From Prosthecomicrobium pneumaticum (GTDB lineage Bacteria > Pseudomonadota > Alphaproteobacteria > Rhizobiales > Kaistiaceae), in NCBI RefSeq assembly GCF_014199915.1, contig NZ_JACHOO010000012.1, positions 35,421 through 99,420 on the forward strand: a stretch of DNA of 64,000 nucleotides. The letters run 5' to 3'. Under the pieces are notes generated by a model. That model was not told where the DNA came from, did no database searches, and saw only the letters and a program-made list of their open reading frames with translations. Positions 26,003 to 34,409 of the stretch are shown here, piece after piece. The first letter of the stretch is position 1, and every line of letters begins with the position of its first letter. Made by a program: the position numbers and the translations under genes.

Positions 26003-26782
26003 TCAGAAATTGGTCCGGATCAGGCCGCCGTCGAGCAGGAAGGACTGGCCGGTGATGTAGGCTGCGTGGACCGAGCAGAGGAAGGCGCAGACCTTGCCGA
26101 ACTCCTCGGGCGTGCCGAGCCGGCCGGCCGGGATCGCCGCGATCTCGCGCCGCTTCGCTTCCTCGACCGAGACGCCGGCCTCCTTGGCGGCGCGGGCGAA
26201 GCCGCCCACCAGCCGGTCGGTGTCGAACTTGCCGGGCAGCAGATGGTTGATCGTCACGCCCTTCTGCGCGACGTCGCGGGCGACGCCGCCGAGAAAGGCG
26301 GTGAGGCCGGCGCGGGCGCCCGAGGAGAGGTCGAGGCCCGAGATCGGCGCCTTCACCGAGCTCGACGTGATGTTGACGATGCGGCCGAAGCCCCGTTCGC
26401 TCATCGGCCCGATCACCTTCTGGATCAGCTCGATCGGCGTGATCATGTTGCCGACGACGCCGGCGATCATCGCGGCGCGGTCGAGCTGGTCGTAGTCCTT
26501 GCGCGGCGGCCCGCCATTGTTGTTGACGAGGATGTCGGGGTCGGGGCAGGCGGCGAGGAGCGTCGCCTGGCCTTCCGGGGTCGAGACGTCGGCGACCACC
26601 GGCGTCACCGTGACGCCGAACCGCCTGGCGAGATCGGCCGCCGTCGCCTCGAGCACGTGCACGTCGCGGCCATTGATCACCAGATCGCAGCCGGCTTCGG
26701 CGAGCGCCTCGGCACAGCCCCTGCCGAGCCCGCGGCTCGACGCGCAGATGATGGCCTTGCGGCCGGCGATCCCGAGATCCAT
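26003..26782 (-). CDS. SDR-family protein without the canonical YxxxK pair
   Basis: A 259-residue Rossmann-fold protein with the glycine motif ICASSRGLGRGCAEALAEAG, ILVNNNGGPP at the NNAG position and the C-terminal ITGQSFLLDGGLIRTNF. In the catalytic segment (NITSSSVKAPISGLDLSSGA, then RAGLTAF) serine and arginine occupy the Tyr and Lys positions. A known subgroup of 3-oxoacyl-ACP-reductase-like SDRs shares this layout, so the loss is probably family-wide and not a recent mutation. Reductase activity is uncertain. It diverges from the LysE-type exporter gene and its end is 4 bases from the toxin stop. Confidence 0.88.
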   Translation of the reverse strand: MDLGIAGRKAIICASSRGLGRGCAEALAEAGCDLVINGRDVHVLEATAADLARRFGVTVTPVVADVSTPEGQATLLAACPDPDILVNNNGGPPRKDYDQLDRAAMIAGVVGNMITPIELIQKVIGPMSERGFGRIVNITSSSVKAPISGLDLSSGARAGLTAFLGGVARDVAQKGVTINHLLPGKFDTDRLVGGFARAAKEAGVSVEEAKRREIAAIPAGRLGTPEEFGKVCAFLCSVHAAYITGQSFLLDGGLIRTNF

Positions 26783-26947
26783 GCGACTCTCCTCGAAGGG
26801 GGGAGCGCGACCCTAGCGCCCGCCCGCCCGGCTGAGAACCCGTCGAGGGCGATTCGTTTCCGCGGCGGGTCCGCCGAAAAATTACGTCAACCTCATTGAC
26901 CTATTCATCGGTTGCGCCATGATGCGGCCGTCTCACCGGAGGCGGCC

Positions 26948-27541
26948 ATGGAAACCTTCCTGTCGATGCTCGGCTTCGCCCTCGTGACGACGGCCACGCC
27001 CGGCCCGAACAACATGATGGTGATGATCTCGGGAGCCAATTTCGGTCTCCGGCGATCGGTGCCGCACATTCTCGGCATCGCGGTCGGCTTTCCCGTGATG
27101 CTGCTCGGCGTCGGGCTCGGGCTCGGCGCGGTGTTCACGGCCTTTCCGCTGCTCCATGCCGTGCTCAAATATGTCGCCTTCGCCTGGCTGCTCTACCTCG
27201 CCTGGAAGCTCGCCCGTGCCGGCCGGCCGGACGTTTCCGGCGCCGCGGCGGCGAAGCCGCTCTCCTTCCTCGCGGCGGCCGGTTTCCAATGGGTCAACCC
27301 GAAGGCCTGGATGATGGGCCTTTCCGCCGCGACGCTCTATCTGCCGGAAGGGCAGGACCCGCTGCTGCCGCTCGCCGTCCTCGTCGGCCTCTTCATCCTC
27401 GCGACCGCGCCGATCTGCACCGTGTGGTGTCTGTTCGGCACGGCGATCGCCCGCCTGCTCGGAACGCCCGGCCGCATCGCGGCGTTCAACTGGACGATGG
27501 CGGCGCTCCTCGTCGTCTCGATGATCCCGACGCTCTTCTGA
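26948..27541 (+). CDS. LysE/RhtB-family amino-acid exporter
   Basis: A 197-residue inner-membrane protein with about six helices. Family marks are the N-terminal TTATPGPNNMMVMISGANFG, the GLRRSVPHILGIAVGF loop and FQWVNPKAWMMGLSAA in the second half. Members export lysine, threonine, homoserine lactone or cysteine derivatives; the substrate here is unknown. I start at the ATG at 26948 behind GGAGG (6-base spacing); the in-frame upstream ATG at 26912 lacks a site. Transcribed divergently from the SDR gene. Confidence 0.92.
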   Translation: METFLSMLGFALVTTATPGPNNMMVMISGANFGLRRSVPHILGIAVGFPVMLLGVGLGLGAVFTAFPLLHAVLKYVAFAWLLYLAWKLARAGRPDVSGAAAAKPLSFLAAAGFQWVNPKAWMMGLSAATLYLPEGQDPLLPLAVLVGLFILATAPICTVWCLFGTAIARLLGTPGRIAAFNWTMAALLVVSMIPTLF

Positions 27542-27632
27542 GCCGTTCGCCCGGCGCCTGTCCGCGCCCGGCCACCTGCCGCTGCTGTCACAAATCCGTT
27601 GCGCGGCTCAGTTAAGCGAGAGTTCCATCGAA

Positions 27633-28469
27633 ATGCGGGCCTCGCGAATCAAGCCCATGTCCAGCGACAGTGAATCTCGCCACGTCCGCACGCTTTTCCT
27701 GTCGGACATCCATCTCGGAACACGCGGCTCGCAGGCCGAGCTGCTGCTCGACTTCCTGCGCGTCTATGATTGCGAGACGATCTATCTGGTCGGAGACATT
27801 GTCGACGGCTGGCGGCTGAAGCGCGGCTGGTACTGGCCGCAGGCCCATAACGACGTCGTCCAGAAGCTGCTCCGCAAGGCGCGCAAGGGCGCGCACGTCT
27901 ATTACATCCCCGGCAATCACGACGAGTTCCTGCGCGATTTCCTCGGCACCCATCTCGGCGGCATCGAGGTGCTCGACCGGGTCGTGCATACCACGGCCGA
28001 CGGCAAGCGCATGCTGGTCATCCATGGCGACCAGTTCGACGTCGTGGTGCGCCATGCCCGCTGGCTCGCCTTCCTCGGCGACTGGGCCTACAATCTCGCC
28101 CTCGCGCTCAACACGCTGGTCAGCCGGGTCCGCCGCCGGCTGGGCTTCGAATACTGGTCGCTGTCGGCCTGGGCGAAGATGAAGGTGAAGAACGCCGTCA
28201 ATTTCATCGGCGCCTTCGAACAGGCGCTCGCCACCGAGGCGAAGCGCGTCGGCGCCGACGGGGTGATCTGCGGCCACATCCACCATGCGGCGATGCACGA
28301 CATGCACGGCATCCGCTACGTCAATACGGGCGACTGGGTCGAGAGCTGCACCGCGCTCGTCGAGCATCATGACGGCCGGCTGGAGATCGTCCGCTGGGCC
28401 GAGCTGAAGCGCGCCCGGGCGCTCAAGGCCTCGCTGCCGCCGCCGGCGGCCGACCAGGTCGCGGCATGA
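27633..28469 (+). CDS. LpxH-like metallophosphoesterase (UDP-2,3-diacylglucosamine diphosphatase family)
   Basis: A 278-residue calcineurin-fold phosphoesterase. All metal motifs are present: FLSDIHLGTRGSQ, VGDIVDGWRLKRGWYWPQAH, IPGNHDEFLRDF, VIHGDQFD and ICGHIHHAAMHDMHGIRYVN followed by TGDWVESCTAL. This is the long alphaproteobacterial LpxH-like branch. It may be the lipid A pathway diphosphatase or act on another nucleotide-lipid. Its stop overlaps the start of the GT4 glycosyltransferase gene (ATGA), so the two act together, probably in glycolipid synthesis. An ATG at 27657 is an alternative start without a ribosome-binding site. Confidence 0.9.
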   Translation: MRASRIKPMSSDSESRHVRTLFLSDIHLGTRGSQAELLLDFLRVYDCETIYLVGDIVDGWRLKRGWYWPQAHNDVVQKLLRKARKGAHVYYIPGNHDEFLRDFLGTHLGGIEVLDRVVHTTADGKRMLVIHGDQFDVVVRHARWLAFLGDWAYNLALALNTLVSRVRRRLGFEYWSLSAWAKMKVKNAVNFIGAFEQALATEAKRVGADGVICGHIHHAAMHDMHGIRYVNTGDWVESCTALVEHHDGRLEIVRWAELKRARALKASLPPPAADQVAA

Positions 28470-29521
28470 CGCGGCTCCTGATCGCGACCGACGCCTGGCA
28501 TCCGCAGATCAACGGCGTCGTCCGCACCCTCGAGACGCTCGCCCAGAACCTGCCGGCCTTCGGCATAGAGCCGTCCTTCGTCACGCCGCAGGCCTTTCAC
28601 ACCCTGCCGTGCCCGACCTACCCGGAAATCCGCCTCGCCATCACGGCGCCGGGTGCGATCGCCCGCAAGGCGGCCGAGGCGCGGCCCGACCACGTCCACA
28701 TCGCGACCGAAGGGCCGATCGGCAGCGCCGTGCGGCGCTGGTGCCGGCGCGAACGGGTGATGTTCACGACGAGCTATCACACCCGGTTCCCGGAATATCT
28801 GCATGCCCGGCTGCCGGTGCCGACCGCCTGGACCTATGCGTGGCTGCGCCGCTTCCACAATGCCGGCTCCGGCTGCATGGTCGCGACCGCCTCGCTCGAG
28901 GCGGAGCTGAAGAGCCGCGGCTTCGAGAACCTGATGCGCTGGTCGCGCGGCGTCGATGCCGAGCTCTTCCGGCCGCGCGCGACGGCGCCCGATCTCGGCC
29001 TGCCGAGGCCGATCTTCCTCTATGTCGGCCGCGTCTCGGTCGAGAAGAACATCGGCGCCTTCCTGTCGCTCGACCTGCCGGGCTCGAAGGTGGTGGTCGG
29101 CGACGGCCCGGCGCTCGACAGCCTGAAGCGCGCCCATCCCGACGTCGCCTTTCTCGGCGCGCGGGTCGGCGAGGCGCTCGCCGAGACCTATGCGGCGGCC
29201 GACTGTTTCGTCTTCCCGAGCCGCACCGATACGTTCGGCGTCGTGCTCCTGGAGGCGCTCGCCTCCGGCCTGCCGGTCGCGGCCTATCCGGTGGTCGGTC
29301 CGCAGGACGTGATCGGCGGCACGGGCGCCGGCGTGCTGTCGGAGGATCTGCGCGCTGCCGCGCTCGCCGCGCTCGACATTTCCCGCGACCATTGCCGGGC
29401 GGTGGCGCTCGAGCATTCGTGGCAGGCGGCGACGCGGCAGTTCGTCGGCAATGTCGCCCGCGTCCATCGCCACGCCGGCCACGATCTGCAAGGCTTGCAA
29501 TCGATCGACGCCACGGACTAG
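28466..29521 (+). CDS. GT4-family glycosyltransferase
   Basis: A 351-residue GT-B fold enzyme. The N-terminus MTRLLIATDAWHPQINGVVR matches the alpha-mannosyl/glucosyl-diacylglycerol type of GT4 enzymes. The acceptor-side segment reads TSYHTRFPEYLHARLPVP. The C-terminal nucleotide-sugar site shows IFLYVGRVSVEKNIGAFLSL, VVVGDGPALDSLKRAHPDV and the EX7E region SRTDTFGVVLLEALASGLPV. A membrane lipid acceptor is likely by family. Translationally coupled to the LpxH-like gene by a 4-base ATGA overlap. Confidence 0.92.
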   Translation: MTRLLIATDAWHPQINGVVRTLETLAQNLPAFGIEPSFVTPQAFHTLPCPTYPEIRLAITAPGAIARKAAEARPDHVHIATEGPIGSAVRRWCRRERVMFTTSYHTRFPEYLHARLPVPTAWTYAWLRRFHNAGSGCMVATASLEAELKSRGFENLMRWSRGVDAELFRPRATAPDLGLPRPIFLYVGRVSVEKNIGAFLSLDLPGSKVVVGDGPALDSLKRAHPDVAFLGARVGEALAETYAAADCFVFPSRTDTFGVVLLEALASGLPVAAYPVVGPQDVIGGTGAGVLSEDLRAAALAALDISRDHCRAVALEHSWQAATRQFVGNVARVHRHAGHDLQGLQSIDATD

Positions 29522-29547
29522 CGTTCCTCCGCCAGGAGGCGCGCACG

Positions 29548-30528
29548 ATGGCCGATGCCGTGACGATCGACGATATCCGGACGGCCGCGGGCCGCATCGC
29601 GGCGACCGCGCTCGCGACGCCGCTCCTCTCCCATCCGGAGCTCGACGCCCGCGTCGGCGGCCGGGTGTTCCTCAAATGCGAGAACCTGCAGCGCACCGGC
29701 TCCTTCAAGTTCCGCGGCGCGATGAACGCGGTCAGCGCGGTCGAGCCCGGGGCGCGGGCGCGCGGCATCGTCGCCTGCTCGTCCGGCAATCACGCGCAGG
29801 GCATCGCCGAGGCGGCGCGGCTCTTCGGCGTGCCGGCGACCATCGTCATGCCGGCCGACGCGCCGGCGCCGAAGCGCGAGGGCACCGCGCGGCGCGGCGC
29901 CACCGTACGGCTCTACGACCGCACCGGCGAGGACCGCGACGCGATCGCCGCCGAGCTCGTCGCCGAATCGGGGGCCACCCTCGTCCACCCCTTCAACCAT
30001 CCGCACGTCATCGCCGGTCAGGGCACGATCGGCCTCGAGATCGCCGCGGAATGCGCGCGGCGCGACCTCGCGCCCGACGCGATCCTGGTGCCCTGTTCGG
30101 GCGGCGGGCTCGCGGCGGGGATCGGCGTCGCCGCGGCGGCGCTGCTGCCCTCGGCCGCCGTCTTCGTCGCCGAGCCGGCGGGCTTCGACGATTACGGCCG
30201 CTCGCTCGCGGCGGACGCGATCGAGAGCAATGCGGCGCTCGGCGGCTCGGTCTGCGATGCGCTGCTCGCGCCGCGGCCGGGTCCGATCGGTTTCGCGCTC
30301 AACCGGCGCAATCTCGCCGGTGGCGTCGCTGCGGACGATGACGAGGCGCTCGCCGCGGTCGCCTTCGCCTTCGAGACGTTGCGGATGGTGGTCGAGCCCG
30401 GCGGCGCGGTCGGCCTCGCCGCTCTGCTCGCCGGCCGGATCGACGCTGCGGGGAAGACGATCGTCGTCGTGCTTTCGGGCGGCAATATCGATCCGCCGGT
30501 GCTCGACCGGGCGCTCGGCCGCGCCTGA
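29548..30528 (+). CDS. Threonine/serine dehydratase (fold-type II PLP enzyme)
   Basis: A 326-residue enzyme with the PLP lysine in NLQRTGSFKFRGAMNAV, substrate-binding CSSGNHAQGIAEAARLFGV and the phosphate loop VPCSGGGLAAGI. It lacks the C-terminal ACT regulatory domain, so it is the catabolic or short type (TdcB/serine racemase-like), converting Thr or Ser to 2-oxo acids. The ATG at 29548 follows AGGAGG. It lies 26 bases after the GT4 gene and may be read through from it. Confidence 0.92.
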   Translation: MADAVTIDDIRTAAGRIAATALATPLLSHPELDARVGGRVFLKCENLQRTGSFKFRGAMNAVSAVEPGARARGIVACSSGNHAQGIAEAARLFGVPATIVMPADAPAPKREGTARRGATVRLYDRTGEDRDAIAAELVAESGATLVHPFNHPHVIAGQGTIGLEIAAECARRDLAPDAILVPCSGGGLAAGIGVAAAALLPSAAVFVAEPAGFDDYGRSLAADAIESNAALGGSVCDALLAPRPGPIGFALNRRNLAGGVAADDDEALAAVAFAFETLRMVVEPGGAVGLAALLAGRIDAAGKTIVVVLSGGNIDPPVLDRALGRA

Positions 30529-30607
30529 GCCTCCGGAAGGGCCTGCGCCGAGGAGGCCGCGCGACGCGGGCTTCCGCGGCGAGAGGCGGTCCGGGACTGG
30601 ACGGACC

Positions 30608-31015
30608 TCAGGAGAAGAGGGCGAACCGCGCCTCGGCGCTCATGCCGCGGGTCGGGTCGGGCTCGGCGCCGCGGTCGTGCGCGACCGTGAGCCGTGCCGC
30701 GGCGGGGGAGGGAGCCGGCGCCGCCTCCGACCGCGCCGAGCCGAGCGCCGCGAGCTCGGTGCGGGCCGCTTCGAGAGAGGCTGCGAGGGCGGCGATCTCG
30801 CGGCCCATCGCTTCGAGGGCCGTCTCCTGCCGCGGTTCGGCGAGCCGGGATTCGAGCCGCGCCAGCGCCTCGAGCACGGCGGCCGTATCGGCCGCGCGGC
30901 GCCGGCGGGTGAATTCGGCGAGGAACCAGCGGCCGCGCGCGGTCTCCATCACCGCGGCCTCCAGCGCCTCGTAATCGCCCTCGCGCGCCTCTTCGGGCGC
31001 CGTGCCGCTCGTCAT
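30608..31015 (-). CDS. Conserved hypothetical protein of the 'METARGRWFLAEF' type
   Basis: A 135-residue soluble protein. The N-terminal third (DYEALEAAVMETARGRWFLA, then EFTRRRRAADTAAVLEALAR) is a pattern I have met in uncharacterised Hyphomicrobiales proteins. The middle is a probable coiled coil (AMGREIAALAASLEAARTEL) and the tail is Ala/Pro-rich. No signal peptide or membrane segment. It diverges from the MFS gene; an AT-rich TATAGAAT stretch lies close before its ATG. Function unknown. Confidence 0.75.
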   Translation of the reverse strand: MTSGTAPEEAREGDYEALEAAVMETARGRWFLAEFTRRRRAADTAAVLEALARLESRLAEPRQETALEAMGREIAALAASLEAARTELAALGSARSEAAPAPSPAAARLTVAHDRGAEPDPTRGMSAEARFALFS

Positions 31016-31102
31016 CGTCCGCTCGTGATTCTATATCCTGCGGGTGGCGCGCTGCGAATCGGTGCCACCCTCGATTTCCCCGACGTTAGAAGACCCCCCG
31101 CC

Positions 31103-32290
31103 ATGCAGGCAATGACGGCCGCGGCCCCGCCGCATTTCGCCTCGCGCATGGCGATCTACTATTTCTTCTTCTTCGTCGTCGGCGGGGTGCATCTTCCCTT
31201 CCTGCCGGTGTGGTTCGCCGCGGTCGGCCTCTCGCCGGCCGAGATCGGCACCTGCCTCGCCGTGCCGATGGCGGCGCGCATCCTCATCATGCCGTTCGGC
31301 AGCTGGCTCGCCGACCGGCTGCCGAGCCGGCGGGCTGCCGCGCTCGGCTTCAGCGCCGCCGCGATGCTCCTCTTTCTGCCGGCCGCGCTCGCGCCCGGCT
31401 ATTGGACGATCCTCGTCTTCGCCTCGCTCGCCAATGTCATGGTGGCGATGGCGCAGCCGCCCGGCGAGGCGCTGGCGCTCGCCGGCGTGCGCCGCTTCGG
31501 CATGGATTACGGCCGGGTCCGCAGTCTCGGCTCGGTCGGCTTCATCTGCGCCAATCTGGCGAGCGGCGCGCTCTATTCGGCCTTCGCGGGCGGCATCGTG
31601 CTGCCGATGCTGTTCGCGGCGCTCGCCATCTCGGCCGCTGCGGCGCTCATCCTGCCGGGACTGCCCGGCAGCGGCGGGGCGGGTCCCGCCTCGCGCCGCG
31701 TCGCGGGCTGGCGCAGCCTCCTCAATCCGGAGATCGGCCTCATCATCGGCGCCGGCGCGATGATTCAGGCGAGCCACGCGCAGCTCTACGGCTTCGGGAC
31801 GCTCTACTGGCAGGAGCGCGGTTTCTCCGGCAATGCGATCGGCGTGCTCTGGGCCTCCGGCGTCGTCGCCGAAGTGGTGCTGCTCTTCCTGTCCGGCCGC
31901 ATCCTCGGACGCATCCGGCCGGTCACGCTCGTCGGCATCGGCGCCGCCGCGGCGGTCTTCCGCTGGCTGGTCTTTCCCTTCGTCGACCACCTCGCGGCCT
32001 TCGTCGCCTTGCAGGCGCTGCACGCGCTCACCTTCGGCGGCACGCTCGCCGGCATCCAGCACGCGATCGCCAAGCGCGTGCCCGATGCGCGCACCGCCTC
32101 GGCGCAGGGCCTCTATCTGATGGCCTCGGGCCTCACCATGGCGGTGGCGACCCAGGCAGCCGGTCCGCTCTATGCCTGGCTCGGCGTGCATTCCTTCCTG
32201 GCCATGGCCCCGATCGCCGCCCTCGGCCTCGTCCTCATCGTCGTGCTGCGGCTGTTCTTCACCCCCAGAGGGCCGGATCCGGGGGCATGA
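31103..32290 (+). CDS. MFS transporter (MFS_1-like/nucleoside-symporter subgroup)
   Basis: A 395-residue membrane protein with twelve predicted helices, opening MAIYYFFFFVVGGVHLPFLP and VWFAAVGLSPAEIGTCLAVP. This is typical of the HcaT/NupG-like MFS subgroup. The inter-helix motif SWLADRLPSRRAAALG corresponds to MFS motif A, and GMDYGRVRSLGSVGFICANL is the R-x-x-G-S-x-G motif of this subgroup. The substrate is unknown. The start at 31103 has only a weak AGAAG site. Its last 32 bases overlap the convergent dgcA gene. Confidence 0.88.
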   Translation: MQAMTAAAPPHFASRMAIYYFFFFVVGGVHLPFLPVWFAAVGLSPAEIGTCLAVPMAARILIMPFGSWLADRLPSRRAAALGFSAAAMLLFLPAALAPGYWTILVFASLANVMVAMAQPPGEALALAGVRRFGMDYGRVRSLGSVGFICANLASGALYSAFAGGIVLPMLFAALAISAAAALILPGLPGSGGAGPASRRVAGWRSLLNPEIGLIIGAGAMIQASHAQLYGFGTLYWQERGFSGNAIGVLWASGVVAEVVLLFLSGRILGRIRPVTLVGIGAAAAVFRWLVFPFVDHLAAFVALQALHALTFGGTLAGIQHAIAKRVPDARTASAQGLYLMASGLTMAVATQAAGPLYAWLGVHSFLAMAPIAALGLVLIVVLRLFFTPRGPDPGA

Positions 32291-33245
32291 CGAGGCTGCC
32301 GCGATAGACGAGGCCGGGCGTCCGGTCGGCGGCGAGCAGCAGCGGCCCGTCGAGATCGACATAGCGCGCCTTCTGGGCCGCGAGCACCGCCGGCGCCATG
32401 GCGAGCGACGAGCCGAGCATGCAGCCGACCATCACGTCGAAGCCCGCCTCGACCGCCGCGTCGATCAGCACGAGCGCCTCCGTCAGCCCGCCCGCCTTGT
32501 CGAGCTTGACGTTGACCGCATCGTAGCGGCCGGCGAGCCCGCCGAGATCGCCCCCGACATGCAGGCTCTCATCGGCGCAGACCGGCACCGGGCGGGCGAG
32601 ATCGGCGAGCGCGGCATCCTCGGCCGCCGGCAGCGGCTGCTCGATCAGCTCGACATCGGCGGCCGCGCAGGCCGCCATGTTCTGCGCGAAGTCGGCGATC
32701 GTCCACGCCTCGTTCGCATCGGCGATCAGCCGCGCCTTCGGCGCGCCGCGCCGCACCGCCCGGATCCGCTCCGGATCGCCCGCGCCGCCGAGCTTCACCT
32801 TGAGGAGCGGCCGGTCGGCGGCGGCGAGCGCGGCCGTCTCCATCGCCTCCGGCGTATCGAGGCTCAGCGTATAGGCGGTGACGAGCGGGCGGGGCGGGGC
32901 GATGCCGGCGATCTCGGCGGCCGGCCGGCCGCTCGTCTTCGCCTCGAGATCGAAGAGCGCGCAATCGATCGCGTTCCGCGCCGCGCCGGGCGGCATGACA
33001 CGGCGCAGCGTCTCCCGGTCGAGCCCCGCCGCGAGCCCTTCGGTCTCTGCGAGAATCGCCGCGGCGACGCCCTCGACGCTTTCGCCGTAGCGCGCATAGG
33101 GCACGCATTCGCCGCGGCCCGTCACCCCGTCCGCCTCGATCGTCGCGACCACCACCACCGCCTCGGTGCGCGAGCCGCGCGCGATGGTGAACCGCCCGGC
33201 GATCGGGAAGCGCTCGATCGTGACGCTCACCCGCCGCGTCGTCAC
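32259..33245 (-). CDS. dgcA: Enolase-superfamily racemase of the D-glutamate pathway (DgcA / dipeptide epimerase-like)
   Basis: A 328-residue enolase-superfamily enzyme. Visible are the first catalytic lysine in RPLLKVKLGGAGDPERI, metal acids in LIADANEAWTIADF, VELIEQPLPAAED and PVCADESLH, and the second lysine in YDAVNVKLDKAGGLTEAL. Sequence alone suggests L-Ala-D/L-Glu epimerase. The upstream DUF1611 gene changes the reading: the dgcN-dgcA pair has been described as converting D-glutamate by N-acetylation and racemisation of N-acetyl-D-Glu. The start is a GTG at 33245 overlapping the dgcN stop (GTGA). The 3' end overlaps the convergent MFS gene by 32 bases. Confidence 0.88.
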   Translation of the reverse strand: MTTRRVSVTIERFPIAGRFTIARGSRTEAVVVVATIEADGVTGRGECVPYARYGESVEGVAAAILAETEGLAAGLDRETLRRVMPPGAARNAIDCALFDLEAKTSGRPAAEIAGIAPPRPLVTAYTLSLDTPEAMETAALAAADRPLLKVKLGGAGDPERIRAVRRGAPKARLIADANEAWTIADFAQNMAACAAADVELIEQPLPAAEDAALADLARPVPVCADESLHVGGDLGGLAGRYDAVNVKLDKAGGLTEALVLIDAAVEAGFDVMVGCMLGSSLAMAPAVLAAQKARYVDLDGPLLLAADRTPGLVYRGSLVMPPDPALWG

Positions 33246-34267
33246 CGGCGGGATTCCGGGCGGCCGAACTCCTCGGCGATCCGCTCGACGAGCGGCGCCA
33301 CGCCGGTGCGGATCGGGTCGACCGCCGGCAGGCCGTGCGCCGCGCCGGTCTCGGCGAGCAGCGCCTGCGCCTCCCCATCGCCGAGCGCCGCGGTGTTGAT
33401 CGCGAGGCCGACGCAGCGGATCGCCGGATTGGTCAGCCGGCCGCAGGCGATCGTCAGCTCGATCACCTCGGCGATGGTCGGCAGGGGGTGCGCGACGCCG
33501 CGCATCGTCCGCCGCGTCGGCTCGTGGCAGACGACGAAGGCGTCCGGCTGCGCGCCGTGCAGCAGGCCGAGCGAGACGCCGGCGAAGGAGGGGTGGAACA
33601 GCGAGCCCTGGCCCTCGACGAGGTCCCAATGGTCGGGTGCCGCTGCCGGCGCCAGCCATTCGACCGCGCCGGAGATGAAATCCGCGACCACCGCATCGAT
33701 CGCGACGCCGCGGCCGGAGATGAACACGCCGGTCTGGCCCGTCGCCCGGAAGTCGGCGTCGAAGCCCGCCTCCCGCATCGCCCGCTCGAGCGCGAGCGCG
33801 GTGTATTTCTTGCCGATCGAGCAGTCGGTGCCGACCGTCAGCAGCCGCTTGCCCTCCCGCTTGGTGCCTTTGCCGGTGGCAAAACGCATCGTGCTGTGGC
33901 GGACGTCGTGCAACTGCCGGCCGTTCCGCTCCGCCGCGGCGCGGATCGCCGGATGGTCGCCGAGCCGCGTGTGCAGCCCGCTCGCGACGTCCATGCCGGC
34001 ATCGAGCGCGGCGACGATCGAATCGGCCCAGTGGTCGGGCAGCACGCCGCCGGCATTGACCGCGCCGACGATCATCGTGCGGGCGCCCTTTGCCGCAGCT
34101 TCGGCGGGCGCCATCTCGGCGAGGCCGGCGTCGGCCTTGCAGCCCGGCAGCCGGAACTGGCCGATGCACCAGTCGCGCCGCCAGTCGACGATGCCGAGCC
34201 CGGTCTTCGCCGCGAGCGCGTCGGGAACGTCACCCAGGAACAACAGATAGGGTCTTTCGATCTCCAT
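33242..34267 (-). CDS. dgcN: DUF1611 protein DgcN, N-acyltransferase of D-glutamate catabolism
   Basis: A 341-residue DUF1611 protein. It starts MEIERPYLLFLGDVPDALAA behind AAGGA, with a Rossmann-like N-terminal domain and a P-loop-like domain holding LLTVGTDCSIGKKYTALALE, ATGQTGVFISGRGVAIDAVV and WDLVEGQGSLFHPSFAGVSL. DgcN-type proteins are reported to acetylate D-Glu before racemisation by DgcA, the next gene, with which it overlaps. The frame is open 5' to 34366, but that segment overlaps the divergent mla region and lacks a ribosome-binding site. No N-acetyl-glutamate deacylase is adjacent, so the pathway must finish elsewhere. Confidence 0.88.
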   Translation of the reverse strand: MEIERPYLLFLGDVPDALAAKTGLGIVDWRRDWCIGQFRLPGCKADAGLAEMAPAEAAAKGARTMIVGAVNAGGVLPDHWADSIVAALDAGMDVASGLHTRLGDHPAIRAAAERNGRQLHDVRHSTMRFATGKGTKREGKRLLTVGTDCSIGKKYTALALERAMREAGFDADFRATGQTGVFISGRGVAIDAVVADFISGAVEWLAPAAAPDHWDLVEGQGSLFHPSFAGVSLGLLHGAQPDAFVVCHEPTRRTMRGVAHPLPTIAEVIELTIACGRLTNPAIRCVGLAINTAALGDGEAQALLAETGAAHGLPAVDPIRTGVAPLVERIAEEFGRPESRR

Positions 34268-34409
34268 GCGACATCCTTTTCGGCCCCCTGCCTTGCCCGC
34301 GGCGGGCCGGCATGTCATGCGTTGGGTCGACCTTGTGAAGGTAGAGGCCCGCATCGCGCCTCTCAAGGCCGCAAGGCCGGGCGACGGTCGGGGGAGTCAG
34401 AGCGCGCGT

